This document shows, one piece after another, positions 46,257 through 55,646 of a stretch of DNA of 64,000 nt. The notes beneath the pieces were generated by a model that was given only the letters and a program-made list of their open reading frames with translations, did no database searches and was not told where the DNA came from. How positions within the stretch are numbered: position 1 is the first letter of the stretch; every line of letters starts with the position of its first letter. The position numbers and the translations under genes were made by a program. The stretch comes from Corynebacterium sp. HS2168-gen11 (GTDB taxonomy: Bacteria; Actinomycetota; Actinomycetes; Mycobacteriales; Mycobacteriaceae), in assembly GCF_024834075.1 (NCBI RefSeq), contig NZ_JANUXR010000006.1:62001-126000 (forward strand). Reading direction: 5' to 3'.

Positions 46257-47138
46257 ATGTCCATCCCTTTTGATCCACACCCATTATTGCAAGACTATGC
46301 CCACCCAGAACGTCTTGTGTCTGCATCTTGGCTCTCTGCGCGCTTAGGTACTCCCGGATTGCGCGTGGTTGAATCGGATGAAGATGCCCTGCTCTATGAT
46401 ATTGGACACCTGCCAGGAGCAGTTCGTATCCACTGGAAGCGTGACTTAAACTCACCATTGCAACGCGATTTTATTCAGCCGGAAGAATTTGCCAAGTTGA
46501 TGGAATCAAAAGGCATTGGTCCTGACGATACTGTGGTGATCTACGGCGATAAGTCAAACTGGTGGGCGGCATATACCTTCTGGGTCTTTTGCTTATTTGG
46601 CCACAAAGATGTGCGCCTGCTCAATGGTGGCCGCGATGCGTGGATGGCCGAAGAACGCGACACTTCCTTTGTTGTGCCTGAATATCCAAAGACCAATTAC
46701 CCAGTACCAACGCGCAATGATGCACCTCATCGCGCGTTTGTGCAAGAAGTTCTCGAAGCTATTACGCACAGCTCTGCAACGCTTCTCGACGCACGGAATG
46801 CCAACGATTATGCTGGCATTGTGCCAGAGAATCAGTCCCATCTGGAAACCTTGCGTCATGGACATATTCCAGGTGCTCTGAATATTCCGTGGGATAAATC
46901 TGTGTATCCGAACTCGCGGTTCCGTTCATTCACCGAACTTGAGCAACTCTATGCCGAGATTCCAACATCCCAGGAAACGTTGGTCTATTGCACCTTTGGT
47001 CATATGGCAGCGCACACCTGGTTTGTGCTGAAATTCCTCCTCGGCCGCGACGAAGTTCGTAATTACGATGGTTCATGGACTGAGTGGGGCAATATGATCC
47101 GGATGCCAATTGAGCACGGTACGCCAGCTGAGTCGTAA
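46257..47138 (+). CDS. thtR: Thiosulfate sulfurtransferase (two-domain rhodanese)
   Basis: A 293-residue tandem rhodanese. The N-terminal, inactive domain includes DIGHLPGAVRIHW and WWAAYTFWVF; the C-terminal domain has the HGHIPGALNIPWD signature and the active cysteine in VYCTFGHMAAHTWF. It moves a sulfane sulfur from thiosulfate to cyanide or thiols. The active loop CTFGHMA is less basic than the usual CRxGxR(S/A), which may change the acceptor. A GAAGG box precedes the ATG. In corynebacteria thtR lies just before accBC, as here. Confidence 0.9.
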   Translation: MSIPFDPHPLLQDYAHPERLVSASWLSARLGTPGLRVVESDEDALLYDIGHLPGAVRIHWKRDLNSPLQRDFIQPEEFAKLMESKGIGPDDTVVIYGDKSNWWAAYTFWVFCLFGHKDVRLLNGGRDAWMAEERDTSFVVPEYPKTNYPVPTRNDAPHRAFVQEVLEAITHSSATLLDARNANDYAGIVPENQSHLETLRHGHIPGALNIPWDKSVYPNSRFRSFTELEQLYAEIPTSQETLVYCTFGHMAAHTWFVLKFLLGRDEVRNYDGSWTEWGNMIRMPIEHGTPAES

Positions 47139-47405
47139 CACTTTATATATTTGAACCGACGCTATAAACGTATGACCATCTTGCTCGGTACACAACCGCT
47201 ACCTGTGTTACCAACAAGTGTGCAACAATTAAAGGAGCAGCGCGCCTGACAGCTTCGTGCATTTTTGTATGCAAAAGTATATGGCAAGGATTCCTTGCCG
47301 TTATCTTTTGCTACATCGTGTGCATGATAATGCACTTGCGATATGCTCAGGCGCACACTACAGCGAATAGGCGAACCGTCTTGAACCATATGAGGAGCAC
47401 GTCAC

Positions 47406-49178
47406 GTGACTATTGAACCAAGAACTATCACCAAGGTACTGATTGCGAACCGTGGAGAAATTGCCGTTCGTGTGATTCGTGCTGCTCGCGATGCAGGTAT
47501 CGCCAGTGTGGCGGTCTACGCCGAACCAGATGCTGATGCTCCATTCGTCGCAATGGCAGATGAAGCATTTGCTCTCGGTGGAAAAAATTCCGCAGAGTCG
47601 TATCTTGTCATAGAAAAAATTCTTGATGCTGCAGCGAAATCCGGTGCAGATGCCATTCACCCTGGCTATGGTTTCTTGTCGGAAAACGCCGACTTCGCCC
47701 AAGCCGTGCTTGATGCTGGATTGATCTGGATTGGCCCATCGCCACAATCAATTCGCGATTTAGGTGACAAAGTTACCGCACGTTCAATTGCACAACGCGC
47801 ACAAGCACCAATGGCCCCTGGCACCCAAGAGCCAGTCAAAAGTGCTGCAGAAGTCGTCGCTTTTGCTGAGGAATACGGTTTACCAATTGCTATTAAGGCA
47901 GCCTTCGGCGGCGGCGGACGTGGCATGAAGGTGGCCTACACCATGGATGAAGTTGCTGAACTATATGAATCGGCAACTCGTGAAGCAGTTGCAGCATTTG
48001 GCCGCGGTGAATGTTTCGTCGAACGCTACCTCGATAAAGCCCGCCATGTGGAATGTCAGGTGCTGGCCGATATGCACGGTAACGTCATTGTGGCAGGTAC
48101 TCGCGATTGCTCCTTGCAGCGTCGTTTCCAAAAGCTGGTCGAAGAAGCCCCTGCCCCATTCTTAACCGATGAGCAACGTCACGCTTTGCATGAATCTGCC
48201 AAGCGCATTTGTAAAGAAGCTGGCTACTACGGTGCTGGTACCGTCGAGTATCTCATCGGTGCCGATGGCTTGATTTCCTTCCTGGAAGTCAATACGCGTT
48301 TGCAGGTTGAACACCCTGTTACAGAAGCAACCACTGGCATTGACCTGGTGCGCGAGCAATTCCGCATTGCAGAAGGTTTAGAACTCAAACTCCTAGAAGA
48401 TCCACAACCACGCGGCCATGCATTCGAATTCCGCATTAACGGTGAAGATGCGGGCGCGAATTTCATGCCAGCCCCTGGCACGATCACTCGCTACCAAGAA
48501 CCAGCAGGCCCTGGTGTGCGCGTTGATTCTGGCGTGGTGGCAGGCTCTGTTATCGGTGGACAATTCGACTCCATGCTGGCGAAGCTGATTGTTTTTGGCG
48601 AAACCCGCGAACAAGCATTACAACGCGCACGCCGCGCGCTGGATGAATACACCATCGAAGGCATGCCAACCGCCCTGCCATTCCACCGCCATATCGTGTC
48701 CAACCCGGCGTTTGTTGGCAATCAGGCAGGCTTTGAGGTGTACACCAAGTGGATCGAAGAAGCCTGGGATAACCCAATTCCAGCATATGTGGATCCAGCC
48801 GAAGCATTTGAGGATCCCGATACTCTGCCAAGCCAAACTGTGGTGGTTGAAATTGATGGCCGCCGCGTTGAAATTGCCTTACCTGGCGAACTCAGTTTCG
48901 GTGGAGCACACACTCGCAAGCGCGCCAAGAAACGTCGTTCCTCTGGTACACAAGCAACTATTTCTGGTGATTCCGTCACCGCGCCAATGCAAGGAACGGT
49001 CATTAAAGTCAATGTTGCTGATGGTCAAGAAGTTGCCGAAGGCGATGTTGTTGTCGTCCTGGAAGCCATGAAGATGGAAAACCCAGTCAAGGCGCATAAA
49101 GCAGGTGTGGTTACCGGCTTAACTATTGCTGCTGGCGATAGCGTGACAAAGAATCAAGTTATTCTGGATATTTGCTAA
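47406..49178 (+). CDS. accBC: Acyl-CoA carboxylase alpha subunit (biotin carboxylase + biotin carrier)
   Basis: A 590-residue AccA-type protein. Biotin carboxylase domain: [12 protein letters not shown] at the N-terminus, the ATP loop [11 protein letters not shown], and active-site [14 protein letters not shown] near 295-308. The carrier domain at the C-terminus has the biotinylated lysine in EAMKMEN. It supplies carboxybiotin to the DtsR/AccD subunits for malonyl-CoA and longer carboxyacyl-CoAs. The GTG at 47406 has GGAG eight bases upstream. The 267-base gap before it shows nothing I recognise. BirA, encoded 10 kb away, would modify it. Confidence 0.95.
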   Translation: MTIEPRTITKVLIANRGEIAVRVIRAARDAGIASVAVYAEPDADAPFVAMADEAFALGGKNSAESYLVIEKILDAAAKSGADAIHPGYGFLSENADFAQAVLDAGLIWIGPSPQSIRDLGDKVTARSIAQRAQAPMAPGTQEPVKSAAEVVAFAEEYGLPIAIKAAFGGGGRGMKVAYTMDEVAELYESATREAVAAFGRGECFVERYLDKARHVECQVLADMHGNVIVAGTRDCSLQRRFQKLVEEAPAPFLTDEQRHALHESAKRICKEAGYYGAGTVEYLIGADGLISFLEVNTRLQVEHPVTEATTGIDLVREQFRIAEGLELKLLEDPQPRGHAFEFRINGEDAGANFMPAPGTITRYQEPAGPGVRVDSGVVAGSVIGGQFDSMLAKLIVFGETREQALQRARRALDEYTIEGMPTALPFHRHIVSNPAFVGNQAGFEVYTKWIEEAWDNPIPAYVDPAEAFEDPDTLPSQTVVVEIDGRRVEIALPGELSFGGAHTRKRAKKRRSSGTQATISGDSVTAPMQGTVIKVNVADGQEVAEGDVVVVLEAMKMENPVKAHKAGVVTGLTIAAGDSVTKNQVILDIC

Positions 49179-49206
49179 GCCCTACGCAATATTAGGAGTC
49201 TGATCA

Positions 49207-49560
49207 ATGCTCGATGTTGTGGAGATTAATGGTGGGCGCGTCTATTTGCGCCCCCTCCACGACGACGCGCGGATTAGTGATCGTGCTGCACTACGCCAGC
49301 TTGGCAAAGACCCAACCGCCTTCTTCGAACATGCGCGGCACTCGAGCACCGATTATTATTGGGCGATTTGCGAACAAACCAATGTTGCAATGATCGCGCT
49401 TGCGCTTTACGACGGCACGCAGATCCACACTTACCCCATTGGCGATCCCAACCGCATCCTGCCCAATGATCCGGTTCTCAGCAGGCTCACTGTGGCTCAA
49501 GCAGCCGAACAAGGACACGCAGTATTACAGCGCTACCTGGCACAACAACCACGCACATAG
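49207..49560 (+). CDS. Conserved hypothetical protein downstream of accBC
   Basis: A 117-residue soluble protein with the start LDVVEINGGRVYLRPLHDDARISDRAAL, which looks like the first strand and helix of a GNAT acetyltransferase, but the acetyl-CoA-binding loop is absent. AGGAG eight bases before the ATG and a 28-base gap to accBC indicate co-transcription. A strong terminator ends the unit. Function unknown. Confidence 0.78.
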   Translation: MLDVVEINGGRVYLRPLHDDARISDRAALRQLGKDPTAFFEHARHSSTDYYWAICEQTNVAMIALALYDGTQIHTYPIGDPNRILPNDPVLSRLTVAQAAEQGHAVLQRYLAQQPRT

Positions 49561-49594
49561 AAAAACGCCACCTGCATCAATAGGTGGCGTTTTT
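49561..49594. terminator. Bidirectional terminator between the accBC unit and lpdA
   Basis: A perfect 13-base stem, AAAAACGCCACCT (49561-49573) with AGGTGGCGTTTTT (49582-49594). A/T tails on both sides allow termination in both directions. Confidence 0.92.
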
Positions 49595-49609
49595 AAATGC
49601 TTCTAGCGT

Positions 49610-51028
49610 TTAGCCGAGATCATCAGACTGGACGAGCTGACGCGCAGCCTCAGTTACCGAGCCTGAAAGGGATGGATACACCGCGAAAGATTCAGCTAAC
49701 TGCTTGACAGTTAAGCCGTTGGTGACTGCCACCGAGATTGGCAGGATCAGCTCCGAAGCGGTTGGAGCCACAATCACACCGCCAATGACAATCCCTGAAT
49801 GCTTGCGGCAGAAAATCTTGACAAAACCATGACGCAAGGAACGCATCTTCGCTCGTGGATTTCGCGGCAATGGCAACGTAAAGGAACGAGCAAGAATATC
49901 GCCAGATTCGACTTCTTTTTGCGTAATACCTACTGCTGCAATTTCAGGGCGTGTAAACACAGCTGTTGCAACTGTTTTCAGGCGCAGTGGCGAAACGCCG
50001 TCACCAAGCGCGTGATACATCGCAATACGGCCTTGCATCGCAGCAACCGAAGCCAGCGGGAACTGATCAGTACAGTCACCTGCCGCATACACACCAGCAA
50101 CGGATGTACGGGAAACACGGTCAACAATAATATGACCAGAGTCGGTGGTTTCCACACCAATTGCTTCCAACCCTAGGTTTTTCGTATTCGGCACAGAACC
50201 AACCGTCATTAAGGCATGCGAGCCAAAGATTTCACGACCATCAGCCGTGCGCACGCACACGCCACCATCTTCGGTACGCGTGACAGACTCAACACGAGCA
50301 TGCTTTTCCAGCGATACACCGCGTTCTTCCAACACGGTTTCCAGAACATCGGCAGCATCAGCATCATCATGTGGCAAAATGCGGTCACGCGAGGCCACCA
50401 TGGTCACCTTCACACCTAGCTCGGCAAATGCAGATACAAATTCAGCACCAGTCACACCCGAACCAACCACAATCAAATGCTCTGGTAGTTCCTGAATCTG
50501 ATAAATCTGACGCCACGTTAAAATTCGCTCACCATCAGGCTGTGCACCTGGCAAAATACGTGGGCTCGCACCTGTTGCCAACAACACCAGATCGGCTTCG
50601 AGTGTCTCTTCAGAACCATCCGACTTTGTCACCTTCACATAGTGCACAGTTTGTTTGGTGCTGTAATCATCAAACACGCCATATCCATCAATGATGCGCA
50701 CGCCAGCACTGGCAACAGCAGCGCGAATATCCCCCGACTGCTCATCAGCGAGTTGCTGCACGCGCTCATTCAGGACGTCGATAAGCAAATGCGCTTCGCC
50801 AATGCCCTTATTCAGGCCCATATCATCGGCGCGGCGCAAGTCAGTTTTAATATTGGCACCAGCAATAAACGATTTCGAAGGCACACAGTCGTGGATCACA
50901 GCCGAACCACCTAACCCACTGTTTTCAACGAGGGTAATGTTCGCACCATATTTCGCGCCTGTCAGAGCAGCTTCATAGCCAGCTGGGCCACCCCCGATAA
51001 TCACAATGCGCATCGCTTGAATAGACAA
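49610..51028 (-). CDS. lpdA: Flavoprotein NAD(P)H-quinone dehydrogenase (LpdA, Rv3303c-like)
   Basis: A 472-residue member of the disulfide-reductase flavoprotein family. The FAD loop GGGPAGYEAA is near residues 12-21, the NAD(P) loop VVGSGVTGAEF near 188, and the second FAD motif YAAGDCTDQFPLAS near 307. The redox pair of lipoamide dehydrogenase (C-x4-C) is incomplete: the first position is A43 and only C48 remains, as described for mycobacterial LpdA, which reduces quinones. The start is a TTG at 51028 with GGAGG four bases upstream; the ATG at 51013 is too far from it. Confidence 0.88.
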   Translation of the reverse strand: MSIQAMRIVIIGGGPAGYEAALTGAKYGANITLVENSGLGGSAVIHDCVPSKSFIAGANIKTDLRRADDMGLNKGIGEAHLLIDVLNERVQQLADEQSGDIRAAVASAGVRIIDGYGVFDDYSTKQTVHYVKVTKSDGSEETLEADLVLLATGASPRILPGAQPDGERILTWRQIYQIQELPEHLIVVGSGVTGAEFVSAFAELGVKVTMVASRDRILPHDDADAADVLETVLEERGVSLEKHARVESVTRTEDGGVCVRTADGREIFGSHALMTVGSVPNTKNLGLEAIGVETTDSGHIIVDRVSRTSVAGVYAAGDCTDQFPLASVAAMQGRIAMYHALGDGVSPLRLKTVATAVFTRPEIAAVGITQKEVESGDILARSFTLPLPRNPRAKMRSLRHGFVKIFCRKHSGIVIGGVIVAPTASELILPISVAVTNGLTVKQLAESFAVYPSLSGSVTEAARQLVQSDDLG

Positions 51029-51147
51029 AAATCCTCCAAAGAACTGTAAAACACGCGTATCTCACACGCATGCAGGCAACCACGGTTGCCCCTAGTCTAG
51101 TTCGTTGTTACAAAAGTCACTATTTTATCCCCCCGCTCCAGGTGGAA

Positions 51148-52353
51148 TTAACTGACAGCTGACGCTTCTTCCGCCGCAATTACCCCAGCAAATAATTGAA
51201 TACCCACTGGAATACTGTTCTCGTCGGCAAGCATCGTTGCTTTATGCAAATCCCCCTGCGGACCAACACCATCCCAACAGCCCAAACGTGCCATTGCGCC
51301 TGGAACATGCTCCAAGAACCACGAAAAATCTTCGCCACCCGACGATTGCGAAGCCGCAACCACCGCCGCAGGATCACGTAGCTGCACAGCGGTCGTCAGC
51401 ATTGCCGTCGCAGTTGGGTCGTTGACCACCGGAGGCACGCCCTTGATGTAGGTCAGGGAGTACTCGCAACCAGTCGGCGCCACAATCTGCCCTATTAAGG
51501 ACTCCAAAAGTGGCTCCAACTCGCGCCAGGTGTGAATATCCCCAGTACGAATGGTGCCGGTGACGGTACCAGTTTCAGGAATCGCATTCGGTGCAGAACC
51601 AGTGTGCAACGCACCAAAGACCATAACCGTTGCCGTGCGCGGATCAACCCGGCGCGAGAGCAACGCTGGCAAATCTGTCACAATTTTTGCCAAGGCGTAC
51701 ACCACATCAGCGGTTAAATGCGGACGAGAAGAATGTCCACCGGGGCCACTAACCGTAATTTCCACGACGTCGCCAGCAGAGGTAATCGGGCCAGTTTTTA
51801 AGCCCACCATGCCAGTTTGCAGCTTCGGCTCGGCATGCACCGCATACAACCGACGCACGTTCTCCAGCACATTCAGCTTCACAATATTTTTCGCGCCGGA
51901 ATCCATCGCCTCTTCTGCCGGCTGGAAAATAATTCGCACCCCAAGACGCAAAAGTCCCTGTTCATGTGCAGCAGCCAGCGCGCATGCAAGCCCTAAGGCC
52001 ACCGTCGTATGCACATCATGGCCACATGCATGCATAATTCCCGCTCGTTTCGAAGCAAACGCTGCGCCCGTATGCTCCTCAATTGGCAAGGCATCAATAT
52101 CGGCGCGGAATCCGATACGCGATTGGGTCTGTGGTCCGATATCCACAAGCAGGCCAGTGTCTGGAAACAGCTGTGGCTCTAATCCATGCTCGCGCAAAAT
52201 CTTCGCGATCGTAGCAGTGGTCTCGAATTCTTGGTCGGAAAGTTCTGGGTACTGATGAAAATTGCGACGCCACTGGAACAGTTGCTCCATATGCTGGGCT
52301 AACCACTGATCAACAAACTCTGGAAGTGAATCTGGAAGTTGGTGGCTGGTCAC
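51148..52353 (-). CDS. M20-family amidohydrolase
   Basis: A 401-residue M20D metallohydrolase. Metal ligands are in HACGHDVHTTV (near 108-118) and QPAEEAMDSGAK (near 143), with the dimerisation domain around 185-300 (SGPGGHSSRPHLTA) and the final histidine in LHKAT. Relatives cleave N-acyl amino acids, indole-acetyl conjugates or other amides; the substrate is not predictable. The GTG start has GAGAGG eight bases upstream. One of the CCTATTAAGG words lies within it at 51491. Confidence 0.88.
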   Translation of the reverse strand: MTSHQLPDSLPEFVDQWLAQHMEQLFQWRRNFHQYPELSDQEFETTATIAKILREHGLEPQLFPDTGLLVDIGPQTQSRIGFRADIDALPIEEHTGAAFASKRAGIMHACGHDVHTTVALGLACALAAAHEQGLLRLGVRIIFQPAEEAMDSGAKNIVKLNVLENVRRLYAVHAEPKLQTGMVGLKTGPITSAGDVVEITVSGPGGHSSRPHLTADVVYALAKIVTDLPALLSRRVDPRTATVMVFGALHTGSAPNAIPETGTVTGTIRTGDIHTWRELEPLLESLIGQIVAPTGCEYSLTYIKGVPPVVNDPTATAMLTTAVQLRDPAAVVAASQSSGGEDFSWFLEHVPGAMARLGCWDGVGPQGDLHKATMLADENSIPVGIQLFAGVIAAEEASAVS

Positions 52354-52583
52354 AAGCGAATCCTCTCAATCATCTCTTAAGGAAATTAATAGTACTCGCA
52401 CTAGTGGCAGAAACGCAGATTTTCAATGAGGTTGCGAGGCGGTAGCGTTTCTGGAAGCGTCAAGGCGTGCGGCGGTGGGCGTCGAAAAGCAAGCAGCGAA
52501 AACGTCTACCCATAGCGCAACTACCAGCATCCAGCGTAGACTGAGCAGCATACTTGTTGCCTGTTTTGAAGAAAGATTCCACC

Positions 52584-54203
52584 ATGAATGATGAACTTTC
52601 CTTTGGCACAGCTGGTCTGCGCGCTCCAATTGGGCCAGCGGCGCACCAGATAAATGTTGGGCAGATCACGAGGATTACCTCGGCGGTTGCGTCCTGGTTG
52701 CGCGAGCATGCGGCCGAGCATGTACGACAAGACGAACAACGGCGAGGTTACGACAGTCTGCAATCGTTTGTGATTGGGCAGGCTTTTCATGAAGATGACC
52801 ATGCACCAAAAGTGGCGGTGGGGTATGACTCGCGCTATGGCTCACATGTCTTTGCCACCACGACCGCAGAAGTTTTCGCAGGTGCCGGTTTCGAGGTGTT
52901 TTTGATGCCAATGCCAACCCCAACGCCAATGATCCCATGGTTGGTGCGGGCGTGGGGCTTAGATGGAGGTGTGCAGATTACGGCTTCGCATAATCCTTCT
53001 GGCGACAACGGGTATAAGGTCTATGGTCCGAATGGTCGGCAAGTTACCCCCGATATTGAGCATGTCTTGGAACAAAAACTTGCCACGATTCCTCCTGCAG
53101 TCGACATTCCGCGCGTCACCGTTCGTCCGCATACCGATTTGGTGCGCCGCTACGTTGAAGACATCGCCGAGTTGGTAATCCCGCATAATGCTGATTTGTT
53201 GCGCATTAATAATGAACGTGCCTCGATCACCATTGCAGTAACAGCGTTACACGGCGTTGGCGGGCGCGCGGTGCTACAGGCACTGCAAACGGCAGGTTTT
53301 GCCCAGATTTATCCTGTGCAGTCGCAACAATATCCCGACCCGACGTTCCCGACAGTCAGTTTTCCAAGTCCTGAAGAGCCGGCTTCGCTGCAGGCGTTAC
53401 TCGAGCTTGGCGCGGAAGTGTCTGCAGATGTACTCATTGCCCTTGATCCTGATGCGGATCGCTGCGCGGTGGGAGTCCGCACGAACACTGGCGAGTTCCA
53501 AATGCTCACTGGCGACGAAACGGGCTGTTTGTTGGCCACCAGGCTCGTCCCTGATGCACGTGAAGGTCAGCCGCGCCCACTCGTGGCGTCCTCGCTGGTC
53601 TCATCAGAGCTGATCACCCATATTGCACGCGAGCACGGCTGGGACCTGCGCCGCACGCTGCCTGGTTTCAAACACGTCAACGCTGCCGCCGGTGAGCTGA
53701 GTTTGTGCTATGGCTACGAAGAAGCAATGGGCTTTTCACCTGCGCCTTGGCTTGTCGACGACAAAGATGGCATCGCTACTGCCCTCATTATGTGTTCATG
53801 GTCGGCCGAGCTGAAGGCCAAAGGCCTCACTTTGGCAGACGAGCTGGATTCCTTATATCGCAAATACGGTGTGTTCAGTGGCAAACAATTTGCGTTACGA
53901 ACTTCTGCCCCAGAAGAAGTCCTCCAGCTTGGAATTCTGAATCCGCCGACGCAATTGCTTGATATTCCGTTGAGCGCGCAGCCAATTATGAGCCTCGATG
54001 CTACTGGCACCGCAACTGCCATTGGGCTGAGCTTAACTGGAAGCTGCGAGATTGGTGATATTCGGATTCTCGCGCGTGCATCTGGCACAGAATCAAAGGT
54101 CAAGATGTACCTTGAAATTATGCAGGCACGTTCGCAGCAAGAATCAGCGGTACTGATTGAGCAACTTGGCGAAGCCTTCCAAGAGTATTTGACAGCCTTG
54201 TAG
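52584..54203 (+). CDS. pmmB: Phospho-sugar mutase (phosphomannomutase PmmB type)
   Basis: A 539-residue alpha-phosphohexomutase. The catalytic serine loop is ITASHNPSGDNGYKVYG, the metal loop DPDADRCAVG, the sugar loop CYGYEEAMGFS, and the phosphate loop RASGTESKVKMY. It matches mycobacterial PmmB (Rv3308). The N-terminus is about 30 residues shorter than I expect, starting MNDELSFGTAGLR. An upstream in-frame ATG at 52554 adds ten residues but no family sequence. It lies divergent to the amidohydrolase gene, as in mycobacteria. Confidence 0.9.
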   Translation: MNDELSFGTAGLRAPIGPAAHQINVGQITRITSAVASWLREHAAEHVRQDEQRRGYDSLQSFVIGQAFHEDDHAPKVAVGYDSRYGSHVFATTTAEVFAGAGFEVFLMPMPTPTPMIPWLVRAWGLDGGVQITASHNPSGDNGYKVYGPNGRQVTPDIEHVLEQKLATIPPAVDIPRVTVRPHTDLVRRYVEDIAELVIPHNADLLRINNERASITIAVTALHGVGGRAVLQALQTAGFAQIYPVQSQQYPDPTFPTVSFPSPEEPASLQALLELGAEVSADVLIALDPDADRCAVGVRTNTGEFQMLTGDETGCLLATRLVPDAREGQPRPLVASSLVSSELITHIAREHGWDLRRTLPGFKHVNAAAGELSLCYGYEEAMGFSPAPWLVDDKDGIATALIMCSWSAELKAKGLTLADELDSLYRKYGVFSGKQFALRTSAPEEVLQLGILNPPTQLLDIPLSAQPIMSLDATGTATAIGLSLTGSCEIGDIRILARASGTESKVKMYLEIMQARSQQESAVLIEQLGEAFQEYLTAL

Positions 54204-54288
54204 CCGTTGGCTTGACGACGCACACAGGTTGCGACGCCACTTCTCAGCGATGTCCACGTTAAGTGTGCACGTGCGCCGGCCGCCTGCC

Positions 54289-54768
54289 TTAATCCTCAAG
54301 ATCCTCAAAGTTCCAGTAATCGAACTCAACGTCTTCTTCCCACTCTCCAAACGCAGGCGGGTCAGAAATATTCCCTAATAGGACGTAGGCTTCGGAATAC
54401 GACATCGAATCTTGTTCACTCGCCGGCCACTCGAGAGAACATTCCACAGGATCATCGCCTAATGGTGGGCAAATACCACCAACCAGTTCAGTCGCATTAG
54501 GCAACAGCACTGCTGGTGGCACGTGCAATCCTTGCGCGATTTTGTAAATCGTGGAGAGATTCGGGTCACTTAAGTCTTCGTTGTTGTACCGATTACGTTC
54601 AATATTGGCAATGGTTCTAGCCGAAATACCGCTTAATTCAGCGAGTCGATCCAATGGCACACGGCGCATGAGTCGAACAGCACGGATGCGTTCGCCTAAG
54701 CAATATCCATAGCTTGGCCAACTCAGCCAACGCGGTGAAGAACGATCGTCGTTAAGCCGTGGAGCCAT
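54289..54768 (-). CDS. Xre-family DNA-binding protein
   Basis: A 159-residue regulator. A helix-turn-helix of the Xre type lies at about 25-85 (LGERIRAVRLMRRVPLDRLAELSGISARTI... ending in the Y-KIAQGLHVPP helix). The remaining half is very acidic and ends WNFEDLED, with no known ligand domain. GAAGG seven bases before the ATG at 54768 favours it over the GTG at 54771. It lies 66 bases from upp on the same strand and could be co-transcribed with it; its targets are unknown. Confidence 0.82.
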   Translation of the reverse strand: MAPRLNDDRSSPRWLSWPSYGYCLGERIRAVRLMRRVPLDRLAELSGISARTIANIERNRYNNEDLSDPNLSTIYKIAQGLHVPPAVLLPNATELVGGICPPLGDDPVECSLEWPASEQDSMSYSEAYVLLGNISDPPAFGEWEEDVEFDYWNFEDLED

Positions 54769-54834
54769 CACAATACCTTCACACAGCGTGGCCGGTAGTT
54801 GAAGGAGGAAAACGACCAGCCACGCATGTCTCTT

Positions 54835-55479
54835 TTACGGTGCAGACAGGTCGATATTTCGTGGACCATAGAGGCGATCACCGGCGTCGCCAAGGCCAGG
54901 GACAATATAGGCGTCGTCGTTCAAGGTTGGATCAATCGTGGCGGTCACCAAACGAACCGGATATCCAGAATTTGCCAATGCGTCCACGCCTGCCTGGGCA
55001 GACACCATGCACACTGCCGTAATATCCGTAGCACCGCGCTCTGCCAACATGCCAAGCGCGTGCAACAAAGAACCACCGGTTGCAAGCATTGGGTCAACCA
55101 CAAAAACGGTGCGACCACTCAAATCCTCTGGCAGCGCTTCAAGATATGGCACAGGCTCATGAGTTTTTTCATCACGGGCTAAGCCAATAAAACCAACCTG
55201 GGCGTCTGGAATCATTTTCAGTGCCGGATCAATCATGCCAAGACCAGCACGAATCACAGGAACAATAATTGGTGGATCTTGCAACCTTGTTCCTACCGTC
55301 TGTGCAACTGGGGTGGTCAGCGGGAACTGCTCAACAGCAAGCTCGCGGGAAGCTTCGTAGATGAGCATGGCGCCGAGATCTGCAAGAGCTGCGCGGAAGG
55401 CGGCATTATCGGTGCGCTCATCACGCATAATCGACAAGCGAGAGGCGGCAAGAGGGTGATCCACAATCAAAATATCCAT
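54835..55479 (-). CDS. upp: Uracil phosphoribosyltransferase
   Basis: A 214-residue UPRTase salvaging uracil to UMP with [16 protein letters not shown], the PRPP loop [12 protein letters not shown] and the C-terminal uracil-binding region '[15 protein letters not shown]' are present. The start [15 protein letters not shown] fits the family. A CCTATTAAGG word lies 30 bases upstream of the start, in the promoter gap shared with the divergent gene. Confidence 0.95.
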   Translation of the reverse strand: MDILIVDHPLAASRLSIMRDERTDNAAFRAALADLGAMLIYEASRELAVEQFPLTTPVAQTVGTRLQDPPIIVPVIRAGLGMIDPALKMIPDAQVGFIGLARDEKTHEPVPYLEALPEDLSGRTVFVVDPMLATGGSLLHALGMLAERGATDITAVCMVSAQAGVDALANSGYPVRLVTATIDPTLNDDAYIVPGLGDAGDRLYGPRNIDLSAP

Positions 55480-55646
55480 ACTGGTAATGGTAGCGCGTTT
55501 TCCGTTTCCCTATTAAGGAAATCTTGTCCGAATTGATCACATTTGTGGTGTTTTTTCCGCTCGGCAGATACCGCGTCCAAACTTCCACCCCCACCATGCA
55601 ATGCCCTGATGTATCTTCCTTCCGAAAACCGCTAGAATAGATGCCC

